A stretch of DNA of 42,176 bases from Victivallis vadensis (GCA_020718525.1 DYRX01000002.1:1-42176), one strand, 5' to 3'. Counted from the stretch's first letter, positions 26,210 to 36,408 are shown. The notes: generated from the sequence alone by a model not told the origin. Made by a program: numbers and translations.

Positions 26210-28564
26210 ATGAAAAGGCAAGCTGAAATGAAAAGGAATATTGGGAAAGCTAAATGTTCTGAGAGTCTTCATCTTTTGCGGGGAGACGAAGCCGAGCTTC
26301 ATATTGACCTTTCTTCGGGTGCGATTGTCTCTGCGGCAAAGAGTGGCGGCGCGGACGACATTTTCAAGATATTGAGAGGTGGCATTCCTTCTTACTCCGG
26401 GCAAATCAGGATCTACGACGAGCTTGACGACGCCTGGTATTCCGATTCGGAATGCCTCTGCAAGACGGATCTCTTGAAAACTGCCCCGTCGCATGCCTCC
26501 TTCCGCAAGCAATACAAATCCGCACCGTTCGTTCTTTTCATCACGATAAGCTATGAAAAGGGTTTCTTCAAGTGGCGGGTAGAGGCGGAAAAGCTATCTT
26601 CGAAAGTTCCAGACAGATCGCTGAGAGTCTATTACAAGATGCCTGCAATTCCGGGCTGGCACATCTGGGCGCCATGCAAGGGCGGAGAAAAAATTGTTTT
26701 CGACGGTCTGACAACTTTCAACTTCGAGTATTCCCAGAATTCATGGGTCAGCGACACCGACATCATTTTGCCGATGATGTCGCACTTCAGCCCCGAGCTG
26801 GATTTTGGCTTCAGCATGCTCAACCCGATACACGAGCGCATTCCTGCGTCTAGATTCTTCTATTCAAACGCCGAAAAAGGGTTCAACTGGGGAAGCATGG
26901 TGAAAAATCCGGCGAGGAGCCCCCATCTTGAAGCTTGCAACTACTACATTGGCCTGGTCGGGAAGCGCAGGCTTGCGACCGAGCTTGATCTCTGCTTCCA
27001 TGAGGGATGCTGGCGCCCGGCTCTCAAAAAAGTCTTCAGCAGATGGAACGAGTATTTCGTGCCCAACAACGACAAGATCAACGACGACGACGGCGTTTTC
27101 CACTGCCATGGCATCGGCAACATGGACGTGCAGACATTCGCCAAGTCCCATCTCAAATTTGTGGAAGTCCACGAGCATTTCGAGTTCTACGGCGAATATC
27201 ATCATGGAACTAAGAAGAAGTGGTTCAGAAATCAGCACAGGGAAGCGTTGTGGAGGGTCTTCGGAGGAAACTCGAAATCCGGCAAGAACGACAGCGAAAT
27301 TGACGAATGGGTGAAATCGAAGAGCGACCGCGAGATTGCGGCGGAAATCATCAAGGACAAAAGATTCCAGAAGCATCCGGACTACTTCTTCTGCTCCTAT
27401 TCGGGAAGGACTCTTCCGCCAGACGTTTCAAAGTGGAGCAACGCCGAAGTGGACGAATTCCTATACCACACAAAAGAGAGGATCTCGAAAGTCCTCGATC
27501 TCATGAAAAAGCTCGGGATGCGTCCATACTGGTACTTCAACTACACCGACGGAACAAGAAAACTCATGGACGCAAAGTTCTCCGACTCCAGAACCCAGGG
27601 AGAAAAAGGAGAATTCCTATCGAGCGGATGGATGATGTGCCACAACATGAACAGCGATCCGAAATTCTCATTCGGAGCATCGCTCATCAAGGAAAGCGAC
27701 AGGATACTCAGGGACTATCCACAGTTGGATGGATTTTTCCTCGACTGCTTCAGGCACTACGAAATTGATTTCGCACACGACGACGGTGTCACTGTCGTGA
27801 ACAACAAGCCCGCATACAGCATGATATTCTCCTATGACGAAGTAAACGAGATCGTCAAGAAAAAGCTTCTTAAGAAAAAGCTCTGCTCCTTCGCTAACAA
27901 GCCCCAGACGATAAGAATGATGAGATGGGTTGACGGAATGATGCTGGAGGGGTCAGGTGATCAGTTTGAAGAGAAATACTATTGGTCGGCTGTTGCCAAG
28001 CCAATCGTCTTTCTATGGGGCGATACTGGAACCCCGGACGACGAGAACTACAGAAGATCCGTCCTGCACGGATGCTACCCTAAGATGGTGGCGAGAACCG
28101 CAAAGGACATAGCGCTTCTTGAAAGATATATGCCTCTCTTCGCGCAGTTCAACCGCCGCGTCATATGCTTCGATCCCGATCCGATTCGTGCGCCGAAAGG
28201 CTCGAGGACTAAAATATACACTGTAGGCAGCGACTACCTGGCCTCCATTGTGAACACGGACATTGACGGGGACTGCGTCGTGAAGCATAAGAATCCGCCG
28301 TATGCAGTATTCCGCGTGAAGCGCGCTTGCGATGTGAGCAAGGTGGGCATCATGTATCCGGGCGACAAGGAATATTCTTTCCCTGAAACGAAATTCGACG
28401 GAGCCTTCATCTACGTGCCGATGGAGAAATATACGAACTGCGCAGTGATAAGGCTATTCGTAACGAAAAACACAGGGAAGAAGCCGGAAAGAAAGCTCTT
28501 CAAATCATCGTCGAGCTGCTGCCCGGATCCCGAGTCAGCCTTTACTTCCCTCGCCGAATTGTAA
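26210..28564 (+). CDS. Probable TIM-barrel glycoside hydrolase-like protein
   Basis: A 784-residue protein without signal peptide. Residues about 10-300 look like a beta-sandwich of the kind that precedes many glycosidase barrels. The C-terminal half has barrel-like features: LDLMKKLGMRPYWYFNYTDG, then LDGFFLDCFRHYEIDF with a candidate nucleophile Asp512 at a strand end, then VDGMMLEGSGDQF with a candidate acid Glu, as in GH36/GH31-like alpha-glycosidases. A small beta domain ends the protein. I cannot assign a GH family. The first ATG at 26210 has no ribosome site; Met7 at 26228 follows AAAAGG and may be the true start. It is divergent from the transglutaminase-like gene. Confidence 0.7.
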   Translation: MKRQAEMKRNIGKAKCSESLHLLRGDEAELHIDLSSGAIVSAAKSGGADDIFKILRGGIPSYSGQIRIYDELDDAWYSDSECLCKTDLLKTAPSHASFRKQYKSAPFVLFITISYEKGFFKWRVEAEKLSSKVPDRSLRVYYKMPAIPGWHIWAPCKGGEKIVFDGLTTFNFEYSQNSWVSDTDIILPMMSHFSPELDFGFSMLNPIHERIPASRFFYSNAEKGFNWGSMVKNPARSPHLEACNYYIGLVGKRRLATELDLCFHEGCWRPALKKVFSRWNEYFVPNNDKINDDDGVFHCHGIGNMDVQTFAKSHLKFVEVHEHFEFYGEYHHGTKKKWFRNQHREALWRVFGGNSKSGKNDSEIDEWVKSKSDREIAAEIIKDKRFQKHPDYFFCSYSGRTLPPDVSKWSNAEVDEFLYHTKERISKVLDLMKKLGMRPYWYFNYTDGTRKLMDAKFSDSRTQGEKGEFLSSGWMMCHNMNSDPKFSFGASLIKESDRILRDYPQLDGFFLDCFRHYEIDFAHDDGVTVVNNKPAYSMIFSYDEVNEIVKKKLLKKKLCSFANKPQTIRMMRWVDGMMLEGSGDQFEEKYYWSAVAKPIVFLWGDTGTPDDENYRRSVLHGCYPKMVARTAKDIALLERYMPLFAQFNRRVICFDPDPIRAPKGSRTKIYTVGSDYLASIVNTDIDGDCVVKHKNPPYAVFRVKRACDVSKVGIMYPGDKEYSFPETKFDGAFIYVPMEKYTNCAVIRLFVTKNTGKKPERKLFKSSSSCCPDPESAFTSLAEL

Positions 28565-28651
28565 GGATCTGCATCCAAGGGGCATGAAGAAAATCATAAG
28601 ATTCTGGTTCCGTGCGACGTTTTTCCATCCGTGCATTTCAAGACGTTTGAC

Positions 28652-28665
28652 GATTTGCGCAAATC
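28652..28665. promoter_or_regulatory. Perfect 14-bp palindrome of unknown role
   Basis: GATTTGCGCAAATC is a perfect palindrome in the non-coding gap after the glycosidase-like gene and before the transposase fragment. It has the size and symmetry of a LacI/GntR operator, but no promoter is evident beside it. Confidence 0.3.
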
Positions 28666-28742
28666 AGTCCTTGCCGCATTCGGAAACCAGTGTCCTGTTT
28701 CCTAAATAACGATACTATGTCTATTTAATAATTCAGACCAGT

Positions 28743-29144
28743 AGAATCTCGAATACTCTGGATGCCACCTTCTGTATCGAGGTGCTGAAGGAGGCTCTGG
28801 GAATATACGGAGTTCCTGAAACATTCAACACGGACCAAGGATGCCAGTTTACATCCACAGATTATATTTCGGTTCTGGAAAAGAAGAATGTCAGGATAAG
28901 CATGGACGGCAAGGGACGTGCCCTTGACAATGTCTATGTCGAGAGGCTATGGCGTTCCCTGAAGTATGAAAATATTTTTCTTAACGAATACAAGAACTTG
29001 AAAGAACTGAAAGGAGGTGTATCTTCATATTTTGAGTTTTATAACAGTGAAAGATATCATCAGTCGCTGATGTATCTGACTCCTGACGAGGTCTACTTCT
29101 CAGGCATCTGCCCCGAGGAGTCAGCTCAGGTGGAGGCTGCATGA
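28743..29144 (+). mobile_element. IS3-family transposase (OrfB) fragment, 5' truncated
   Basis: The frame reads RISNTLDATFCIEVLKEALG, then the DDE core motifs FNTDQGCQFTS (second Asp) and ALDNVYVERLWRSLKYE (Glu), and the end motif YFEFYNSERYHQSLMYLTPDEV. This is the C-terminal third of an IS3-type integrase-like transposase. The N-terminal part with the first Asp, and OrfA, are missing: upstream of about 28740 the resemblance stops and a stop codon follows at 28707. No start codon fits a functional gene. It is inactive and marks an old insertion at the left edge of the accessory island. Terminal inverted repeats were not found. Confidence 0.88.
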
Positions 29145-29165
29145 AAATGCAAGACTGGCACAGTG

Positions 29166-29247
29166 GTCCCTGCGGGACAGAATCCGTAGGGTGCGCCCTC
29201 CCTTGCGGGAGGTATATATTGCGCATTTGGGAACGGTGTTTCACACC
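29166..29247. repeat. Three short hairpins downstream of the transposase fragment
   Basis: Stems GTCCC/GGGAC (29166-29178), CCTCCC/GGGAGG (29197-29212) and GGTGT/ACACC (29235-29247). The last is preceded by GGGAAC like the units at 4732-4836. No T-run follows, and the role is unclear. Confidence 0.5.
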
Positions 29248-29290
29248 TTAAACAAAGGCAGATACTGTTCAGAGAAAAAGGCACACTTCA

Positions 29291-29464
29291 GTTTTGCTGG
29301 ACTTGAAGGAAAGGCTAGCAAGGCATCTTGCGAAATTCGCAAATCCATTCGATCTTGCGAAGCAGGAATTCCTTGACAGCCCCGAATATGCGAAGCTAGT
29401 GGAAAAGGCGAAGAATGACGACTCTGTCAAAAATAGCGACTGGTTCAAGGAAGATGCATTCTAA
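29291..29464 (+). pseudogene. Remnant of a protein C-terminus, possibly sulfatase
   Basis: A frame with no start codon reads VLLDLKERLARHLAKFANPF, then DLAKQEFLDSPEYAKLVEKA and ends SDWFKEDAF followed by TAA. The LKERLxRxxxxxxxPF pattern is what I expect at the end of arylsulfatase-type enzymes, but the match is short, so the family call is tentative. It lies between the transposase fragment and the esterase and is probably the 3' end of a gene whose body was deleted. Confidence 0.4.
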
Positions 29465-29583
29465 GAATAGAGCCAGCTCCAAAAGTCATAAGCAGAGCAG
29501 TTGCGGAAAGCATTGGACGGCTCGCAAATATCGAAACGAGGTGTAGTATCAAAAAAATACTTGTTCTTCTCTTTCTCATCTCA

Positions 29584-30777
29584 TTGTTTTCGGTGTCTAG
29601 ATCAGAAGAGATGCAAAAGGTGAAAATGAAGCTCCAGTTCTTCGATTCAATGTCCTCGCCTGCCGAAGCCTCTCCTGGCGAGATCCGCGTCGAGGCGATG
29701 GTCGTTTCCATCCGAGGTAAAGAATCCTCAATGCTGGTATCTTTCTCCAATGGATACATGAGAATGGAAATGAGAGAAACAGGCGTCTCTGAGGGCAGAA
29801 CGCCACATTCGTTCATCTCCAGCTATGCGGGTCTGAAGCCAGGCGATGAGATCTGCTTCCAATTTTTTGCGGAGAAGCTTTCGCAGGAAGCCGCATCCAT
29901 TTCTGGAGAGGCTCTATTCCTGGACAGAGCCTTCAAATGCGAAATGAATTTCTCAAGGCTGAGCACTGCGGACACAGAGTTCCTGGAGAAACTTAAAAGC
30001 TTGGATGGTGAAATCACGGAGACATACAAAAGAACGCCCCAAGGCGATCTGAAAATCCACATCTTCAAGGACGACAAGTTCGCAGAAGGAAGCTTGAAGC
30101 CTGCACTAGTTCTTTTCCATGGCGGTGGCTGGGCGACGGGGAGACCACAGCATTTTGAAAGACAGGCAAAACATTTCGCGTCGCTGGGATTTGCCGTATT
30201 TCTTCCCGAATACAGACTAAAACGGGAACATGGGACAAGTCCTTATGAGTCAGTGAAAGATGCAAAATCCGCAATCAGGTGGGTGCGCCAAAATTCTGCG
30301 AGATTCGCAATTGATCCGGACAGGATAGTCGCAGGCGGCGGCTCTGCCGGAGGGCATATTGCCTTGATGACTGCGATGACAAGTGATTTCGACGACGAGA
30401 AAGCTTCGCCTGTCTCATCTGTCCCAAATTTTCTGGTTCTCTACAACCCCGTTGTTGACTGCAGTCGCGAGGCTGGATTCGGATGGGGCAAGTTCAAGGA
30501 AAAATACAAGGAGATTTCGCCGGCCGAACTTGTCAAGCCTGGGCTTCCTCCCTCGATAGTTCTCCTTGGCAGTTTGGACAAATGCATGAAGCCGGAAGTG
30601 GTGAAGATATTTGTTGACAGGATGCTGGCGGGTGGGAATGAATGCAAGTTCATCCTATATGAAGGCTATGTCCACGGATTTGAGGACTGCATCTACAAGC
30701 GGCCGCCCTTTGACGAGGCTGTCTCAAGATCGAACAGGGATGTCGAGGAATTTCTCAAAGCAAAAAATGTTTTCTGA
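29584..30777 (+). CDS. Secreted alpha/beta hydrolase (HSL-type esterase), start codon unclear
   Basis: The C-terminal 270 residues are an alpha/beta hydrolase of the hormone-sensitive-lipase/acetyl-esterase type: oxyanion motif LFHGGGW, nucleophile Ser in GGGSAGGH, Asp in LLGSLDKC and His in YVHGFE. The N-terminal 130 residues are beta-rich and not recognised. The frame continues upstream into a good signal peptide (KKILVLLFLISLFSVSRSEE), but the codon where Met is expected, 29548, is ATC, placed 4 bases after GAGGTG. This looks like an ATG lost by one substitution, a rare ATC start, or a sequencing error. Otherwise translation would begin at TTG 29584 or ATG 29611, giving a cytoplasmic protein. 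The next gene follows after 23 bases, so esterase and symporter are probably co-transcribed and handle an acylated sugar. Confidence 0.75.
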   Translation: MFSVSRSEEMQKVKMKLQFFDSMSSPAEASPGEIRVEAMVVSIRGKESSMLVSFSNGYMRMEMRETGVSEGRTPHSFISSYAGLKPGDEICFQFFAEKLSQEAASISGEALFLDRAFKCEMNFSRLSTADTEFLEKLKSLDGEITETYKRTPQGDLKIHIFKDDKFAEGSLKPALVLFHGGGWATGRPQHFERQAKHFASLGFAVFLPEYRLKREHGTSPYESVKDAKSAIRWVRQNSARFAIDPDRIVAGGGSAGGHIALMTAMTSDFDDEKASPVSSVPNFLVLYNPVVDCSREAGFGWGKFKEKYKEISPAELVKPGLPPSIVLLGSLDKCMKPEVVKIFVDRMLAGGNECKFILYEGYVHGFEDCIYKRPPFDEAVSRSNRDVEEFLKAKNVF

Positions 30778-30800
30778 ACAATTTCAACAGGAGCGATTGA

Positions 30801-33239
30801 ATGCAGGAGAGTGAGAAGGACAAAGAATCCGCCATTGATCCGAATCGGTCTGAGATTGGGGAAAAGGAGAAAGTTGAAGCTGTCGCCCCCGATATGCATC
30901 CGGAGGATGCCAGCACAAAAGAGGTGGCAATATACGCGTTTGGGAACATAGAAAATGCTGGTGCCAACCAGTTCTTCAATGTTCTCCAGCAGATCATGAT
31001 TGTTGCAATGGGAATCAATCCACTCCTGATCGGTTTGGCGCTGAGCATAAAAACCTTTTGGGACAGCGTCACAGATCCTATCATGGCATACATAACAGAC
31101 AACACGAAAAGCCGATGGGGACGCAGGCATCCGTATATTCTTAGTGGCGGCGTGATCCGCATAGGCGTGCTCCTCTTTGTAATAGCTTTTTTCCCTGTTT
31201 CTGAAATCAAGACAAACAAGGAGCTTGATACACAGAAGCAGGACGACAGCGCTCTGGAGCTTGTGAACAAGCAGTCGAAGGCCCTCAAGGAGAATTCGCT
31301 GGACGCGAAGAAATTCGCCGCCATGATCTCAGATCTGGAAAAACTCAAAGCGGATGAAAAAGATGAAAAGACACTTAGCGCAATCTCCTCCCTGCTCGCG
31401 ATTGCATCCGCTGAGAAGTCCATTCAGGCAGGGGAGGTGAGTGCATCCGCCCGAAAGGATGAACTGCATGAATCATTCTCTCAGCTTATTGAAGTCCTCA
31501 ACAAAAGAAAACTCCTGCATCAGACCGAAACTGTTGCCAAGGATCTGGCTAGAGCCGCTACCGCAAGATATGTAAGCGTGCATAAAATTTCCGAGGCAGA
31601 TGAGATAAAATTTTCAGCCGAGTTTGAAGATGCTCTCAAAGAGGATCTTTTGTCCCCGAATTCCAAAACCATTGTTCAAGCGCTGTCGAAACCGGAAGAA
31701 ATGGTGGAGGCAAAGATAAAAGTCAAGAATTCCGTCTCGGCAGGCTCCGTCCAGAATATCAACTCGCCAGCCAAGCTTCAGAAATCTGTCTTCTCGGATA
31801 TTCTTGCATGGATGGATATGAAGAATGCAAAGGCGGCATCTAGAAAAAGCATAGAAATAATATATCAGAATCTCTCTAAATCATATTCCTCGGATCAGGA
31901 CAAATCAGATGCGCTCAGTCTATGCAAGGAAACCGCTAGGTCCCTGTCGGCTGAACTGTTGAAGTGGAAACCCCCGAAAGAACTGTCCGATCTTGCCCAA
32001 GACCTCGCGTTGAGTCTGGACGATCCTTCCGCGTCTGAAAAATTGGAGGCAATAAAGGAAAAGTCCAAATCGATGCTTGGAATGATGGAGCAGAAAAAAC
32101 AGGGCAAGTCGGTCTTTGCGAATCTCGCAGACGGTCTGAAGGCCTTCAACGATCCTGACAACGCGCATCAGCGCCACGTGATAATGTATGTCCTCGTAGT
32201 GATGCTTCTATTCACAACATTTACGACAATGAACTCTGTCCCGTACTACGCGCTTGGGATCGAGCTCTGTTCGAGCTACGACGGCAGGACAAAGGTTGTA
32301 ACATGGCGCTCGATAATGGACAAGATCGCGGGGCTTCTTACACCCTGGGTGCCAGTCTTCTGTTTTTCGATGCTCTTCGTAAATTCCCTGCAGGGCTTGT
32401 TCTGGGTTGCAGTCATCACAGCTTCAGTCGGTATCCCTAGCACAGTGATAATGGTTATGTTCACGAAGGAGCGCGCCCATGTCTCGGCACGAAAGAACAA
32501 ACTGAAAATGGGATTGTGGCAGTCTATCTGGATGACCATGCACAACAGGCACTTCATCAAGATTTTCCTGCTCTACGCCAGCGTCGGGCTCTCAATCGGA
32601 CTTTTTACGCAGATTGGCTTTTTCCTGAATGTATACTGGGTGATGAAGAGCGCGGTCGGCGGTGCCAAGATGGGGGCATGGGTGCAGATGGTCGCCTGGG
32701 GATTGGGCTTGATCTCTCTGCCTGCGATACAGTGGGGATGCAAAAAATATCAGAAACACATCATAATGGCGTTCGCAATGATCATGATGTCCATAGGATG
32801 CATACTCAAATGGTGGTGTATGACTCCGGACTATCCATATCTTCAGCTCATCCTGCCATTCTTCTTCTCGATCGGAATTGCCAGCACATACACAGTGCTT
32901 TCGACTATGATGGCGGATGTCACAGATGTTGACGAGCTCTACACTGGTGAAAGGCGAGAGGGCATGTTCGGCGCAGTAAATGCATTTCTCCTCAAAATGG
33001 TCGGAACCATAACTCCGGCGGCGGCTGGTGCAATACTGGTAATCTCAGGATTTGACGCAGACCTAGGCTTCGAGCAGAAGGCTTCGACCATCTTCAATAT
33101 GCGGATACTCTATTCATTTGTTCCCGGGATTTTGACTCTCCTCTGCCTCCTCCTGCTCTACCGCTATCCGCTGACAAGAGAGAAACTCTCCGAAATAAAG
33201 GAAGAGCTCAGACTGCGCAGAGAGAAGGAGCACGCGTAA
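30801..33239 (+). CDS. MFS sugar:cation symporter (GPH/MelB-like) with large inserted domain
   Basis: An 812-residue transporter. Residues 40-133 give the first helices with the family motif DPIMAYITDNTKSRWGRRHP between helices 2 and 3. Helix 4 resumes near 459 (VIMYVLVVMLLFTTFTT, then MNSVPYYALG), and the rest is a normal second half with EGMFGAVNAFLLKM. GPH symporters are usually 450-500 residues. The excess is one hydrophilic, Lys/Glu/Ser-rich, mostly helical insertion of about 315 residues (138-452) between helices 3 and 4, a loop expected on the periplasmic side. The reading frame is intact and the ribosome site is AGGAG. The stop codon TAA is supplied by the hairpin element at 33236-33271. 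Substrate unknown, presumably an oligosaccharide or uronide. Confidence 0.9.
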   Translation: MQESEKDKESAIDPNRSEIGEKEKVEAVAPDMHPEDASTKEVAIYAFGNIENAGANQFFNVLQQIMIVAMGINPLLIGLALSIKTFWDSVTDPIMAYITDNTKSRWGRRHPYILSGGVIRIGVLLFVIAFFPVSEIKTNKELDTQKQDDSALELVNKQSKALKENSLDAKKFAAMISDLEKLKADEKDEKTLSAISSLLAIASAEKSIQAGEVSASARKDELHESFSQLIEVLNKRKLLHQTETVAKDLARAATARYVSVHKISEADEIKFSAEFEDALKEDLLSPNSKTIVQALSKPEEMVEAKIKVKNSVSAGSVQNINSPAKLQKSVFSDILAWMDMKNAKAASRKSIEIIYQNLSKSYSSDQDKSDALSLCKETARSLSAELLKWKPPKELSDLAQDLALSLDDPSASEKLEAIKEKSKSMLGMMEQKKQGKSVFANLADGLKAFNDPDNAHQRHVIMYVLVVMLLFTTFTTMNSVPYYALGIELCSSYDGRTKVVTWRSIMDKIAGLLTPWVPVFCFSMLFVNSLQGLFWVAVITASVGIPSTVIMVMFTKERAHVSARKNKLKMGLWQSIWMTMHNRHFIKIFLLYASVGLSIGLFTQIGFFLNVYWVMKSAVGGAKMGAWVQMVAWGLGLISLPAIQWGCKKYQKHIIMAFAMIMMSIGCILKWWCMTPDYPYLQLILPFFFSIGIASTYTVLSTMMADVTDVDELYTGERREGMFGAVNAFLLKMVGTITPAAAGAILVISGFDADLGFEQKASTIFNMRILYSFVPGILTLLCLLLLYRYPLTREKLSEIKEELRLRREKEHA

Positions 33240-33271
33240 ATATTCACCTACTTCGTTCAGCGAATCTTTAC
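33236..33271 (+). repeat. Dispersed imperfect-hairpin element, copy 2
   Basis: Arms GTAAATATTCAC (33236-33247) and GCGAATCTTTAC (33260-33271) pair at 10 of 12 positions around CTACTTCGTTCA. The left arm contains the TAA stop of the symporter gene. It lies between convergent genes, so a 3'-end or bidirectional terminator role is possible. Confidence 0.65.
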
Positions 33272-33350
33272 ATAAAATATAATGCGAAATCAGAAATTTT
33301 TCATTGAATAATGGTATCAAAATGAAAAACTGGAGATGAAAGACTAGGCT

Positions 33351-36300
33351 TCAGAATTTGCCTCCGACTGCGATTGTTGTTCCGTCGAGAAGGGAGGCGA
33401 TCACGATCCCGTCGGAGGCGATGGAAAGACTATCGCAGACAGGTTCCGACGGCAGAGGAAGCTCCCAGATGACTTTGCCCTCGGAGAGGGTGCGCCTTCA
33501 TCTTCCATTTGCCTGGAAACTGCTCTTTTTTGGAGGATGCTTCTCCCTCGAGTGAAATCAAAGCGTTTTCAGCCATGGCAAGTCCGTAGAGAAATTGCGC
33601 GTCAGACTTCCAGAGGAGCATCGGATAGGTGAGAGGAGCGTCCCCCCTCATGCCAATGCCTTCGAAGGAAAGTCCCTTCTTCTTGTGGTTCTGCGCTTTT
33701 GGCGTCGGATAGTTCTCCTTCAGATACGCGCATGTCTTTTCGATTGACCAGCATTCGATTGAGCGCTGTTTTTTTCTGATGCATTCAGATGCGAAATATT
33801 TTCCATTCCATACCGGCGGATGCTGGCTTCTGGTCAGAATCAATTCAGGAAACTGAGGCGTGGAATTTGCAATTCTGCAGAATGCCCAGTCGTTGCCGCG
33901 CGCAGAATCTTTGATCCACTCGGACTGGGAGCTGTGTATGGGCGTGCCGCCGTGTATCAGCATCTCTTCGGAAAAGGCTCCGATATAGGATCCTCGGGGA
34001 ATGGGATCGTACGCATCCGCGCTCACATATGGAGCTAGGACAGTCTTTCCGTCCTCGAGCCTGTAGCCCACGGGATTGACTTTGTTCCCGGAAGCCATCC
34101 AAAGGACGCCTCCCGCGACTGTCAGCATTCCCGAAACTGTCGCCCCTTTGCGGCTGTCTTTGTCCACGATGTGCCCCGACTCGAAATTCTTCCACTTCAA
34201 AGCGCCGCTTTTCGCGTCAATGGCATAGACCCAGGTGCCGTCTCTGTCCACAAATCCAAAGGCGGCATAGGCTACCCCATTCTTCAGAAGGATTCCGGAT
34301 AGGCATGGCCAGGCCGACATGAGCTTCCCGTAAATGTGTATGCGGCGTTCGGCGGGTGCGCCTCGGAAACGCCAGACAAGCTCCCCGCTTCCGGCGTCAA
34401 TACAGTATGCATGTCCGTCTGAGGAGCCTGCATAAATTTTTCCATTGTCATAAGTGACTGACTGGCATATGCTTCCACCTGTGGGAAAGCTCCATTTCTC
34501 CTTGCCGTCCTTGAGATTCAGGCAGAGGACAATGCCATCGTCGCCTGCGAGGTAGATCGAATCGGCGACCTCAATGGACTGTGTCATGATCGCATCTTTT
34601 GAAAATTTTCCAGACCATCTTATCTTTGCTTCGGACGGGACGGACGCCCTAGACGCTCCAGTTCTTTCCTGAGAAGCTCCCGATGTCGGCCAGTCGAGAG
34701 GCGAAGCTGGAGGGGTGGCGGAGTCTCCTGACTTTCCTTTCTCAAGCAATCCGCCACTGTCGGCGAGTGGCTGGCTCAGAGGAGCAAGAATGTTGAATCC
34801 CCTAGTGAGATAGTTGCACCCACATGTGTATGGCGTGTTCCACAATTGTCCGTGCGCCACAAAGGAGTCCTGCCAGCAGCCGGATCTGTATGCGGCATCG
34901 GAAATCTTCAAATTCCCGATCCTGTCCCATTCCACGCCATGCCTTCCGCAGAAGACATTAGGGCTTGCAGTTATGGGACCGCATCCAGATACGCTCCACC
35001 CAAACTGCGAGGGGTCTTTTTTCTTCGGCGCCTGCTTTGCATGCAAGTCTGCAGAATCAAGCTTTCCAAGCCCTTCGACGTAAAGATCGCCGCCCTCGAA
35101 GATCGAGTTGAATCTCCTGCCCCCTGGAAGCGCACCAATCATTTTTCCGGTTTCCGCAGAAATAACGACAAGGTTTTTCCTGCCCTTTCCAGAAATGCTG
35201 AGAAGTCCCTTTCCAGCCAGCACGCATGGCTGAAGACTCCCAAGCGAAGAATGCCCAAAAGCGCCAGGGAGGCTGACCGCGTCAAGGAGTTCCTTGCTCT
35301 CGTTTTTCCATTTGACTTTCCCATTATCGGCATCGAGAGCTCCCGCATGCGAAGAGATGGCCAGATAGAAGACGTTCGAATCCCTAACGGCAATATAGCG
35401 AGCATCAAGATCGGAGCCGACATCGTGCTTCCATCTGATTTTTCCAGTCTGAGCGTCAAGGGCAATTATTGTCCTGCCAAGTCCCCAGACGCGCTTGAGC
35501 AAGGCGGGGGAGTCATTTCCTGCCGCAAGTCCTGCCGGTCTTTGGGTCAAGGAGAAGAATCCTGTCGTCATCAAGGAGATAGAAGCAGTTTTCCTCTGCA
35601 ACATATGCGGATCTTCCGACAGGCTGATATTCCTTTATTGGATGCGTCCAGTAGAGATGGCCGCTGAATGCGTTCCTGGCGCTTACCTGAAGCTCATCGG
35701 GCTCCAGATTTTTCTGGTCGACAGGGTTTGCATAGGCACTGCCCATTATGCTGTATGCTACGCCGCCACCGACAACGCTGATTGTCGGCTGTGGACTGCG
35801 CCATGGAAGAGCGGTCCACTGAACATAGGCAGGCCATCTGAAAACTGTGTCGGAAGAGACCGGATTATTGTCGCCAAGATGAAACCAATGGCTCCAGGAG
35901 TCCATTCCCTCCGGCAGGGGCTTTGTAGCCGCAAGCCAACCCTGTGGCGCATTCCGGAGAGGCTTGGCGGAAGTCCTTGAAAGCCAGTCGGGGTCTGCTC
36001 CCCTGGCAAAGAGAATACCGCCTGGAGTCAGCGCCCTGACGGCTTCTTCAGGCTTTACACGGGACGGGTTCTGAATTATGAGAAGGTCCGCATAGTGATC
36101 TGCAACAAGCAGTCCCTGCAGTTTTTCTGCGTATAGGGATTTGTTGAGCATATCGCCAGACTTCAGCCTCAGAGGAAGGACTGAATTGCCATCGTCAAGA
36201 AGCGCAAGGATCTCCCATCCTGGTCGTCTGGCAATATCCAGAGCAAATTCGGGGTTGTCCGCAACAACAGCGAAGCCACTCTTCAGATTGAGCAAGGACA

Positions 36301-36397
36301 GGAACTGCGACGCATCGGCATTTAGGTGGCATGTAGCTCCGCAGAGGGCAACGCATGCAGCAAAAACAAATAGGACAAGCGATTTATTGCAACGCAT
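33351..36397 (-). pseudogene. Secreted PQQ-like beta-propeller repeat protein, two frameshifts
   Basis: Conceptually about 1015 residues. Signal peptide MRCNKSLVLFVFAACVALCG from ATG 36397, preceded by GAAAGGA. After an N-terminal methyltransferase-like segment (ALTPGGILFARGADPDWLS) come PQQ-type propeller repeats such as TIIALDAQTGKIRWKHD, AYCIDAGSGELVWRF and VYAIDAKSGALKWKNFE. The frame breaks near 35525-35535, where DPKTGR should run on into LAAGNDSP, and near 33494-33500, before SEGKVIWELPLPSEP. Each fits one extra base. After the second, the true end VGGKF is reached at 33351. Neither break is in a homopolymer, so real decay and sequencing error are both open. It is last in a minus-strand operon with the sulfatase fragment, the 222-aa protein, the prepilin-like protein and the regulator. 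Confidence 0.85.
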
Positions 36398-36408
36398 TCT
36401 AATTCCTT

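Noticed and set aside
28565..28705. 47-codon open stretch in frame after the stop of the glycosidase-like gene (HKILVPCDVFPSVHFK)
   Set aside because: It has no start codon, and an open run of this length is expected fairly often by chance; possible readthrough extension but unsupported.
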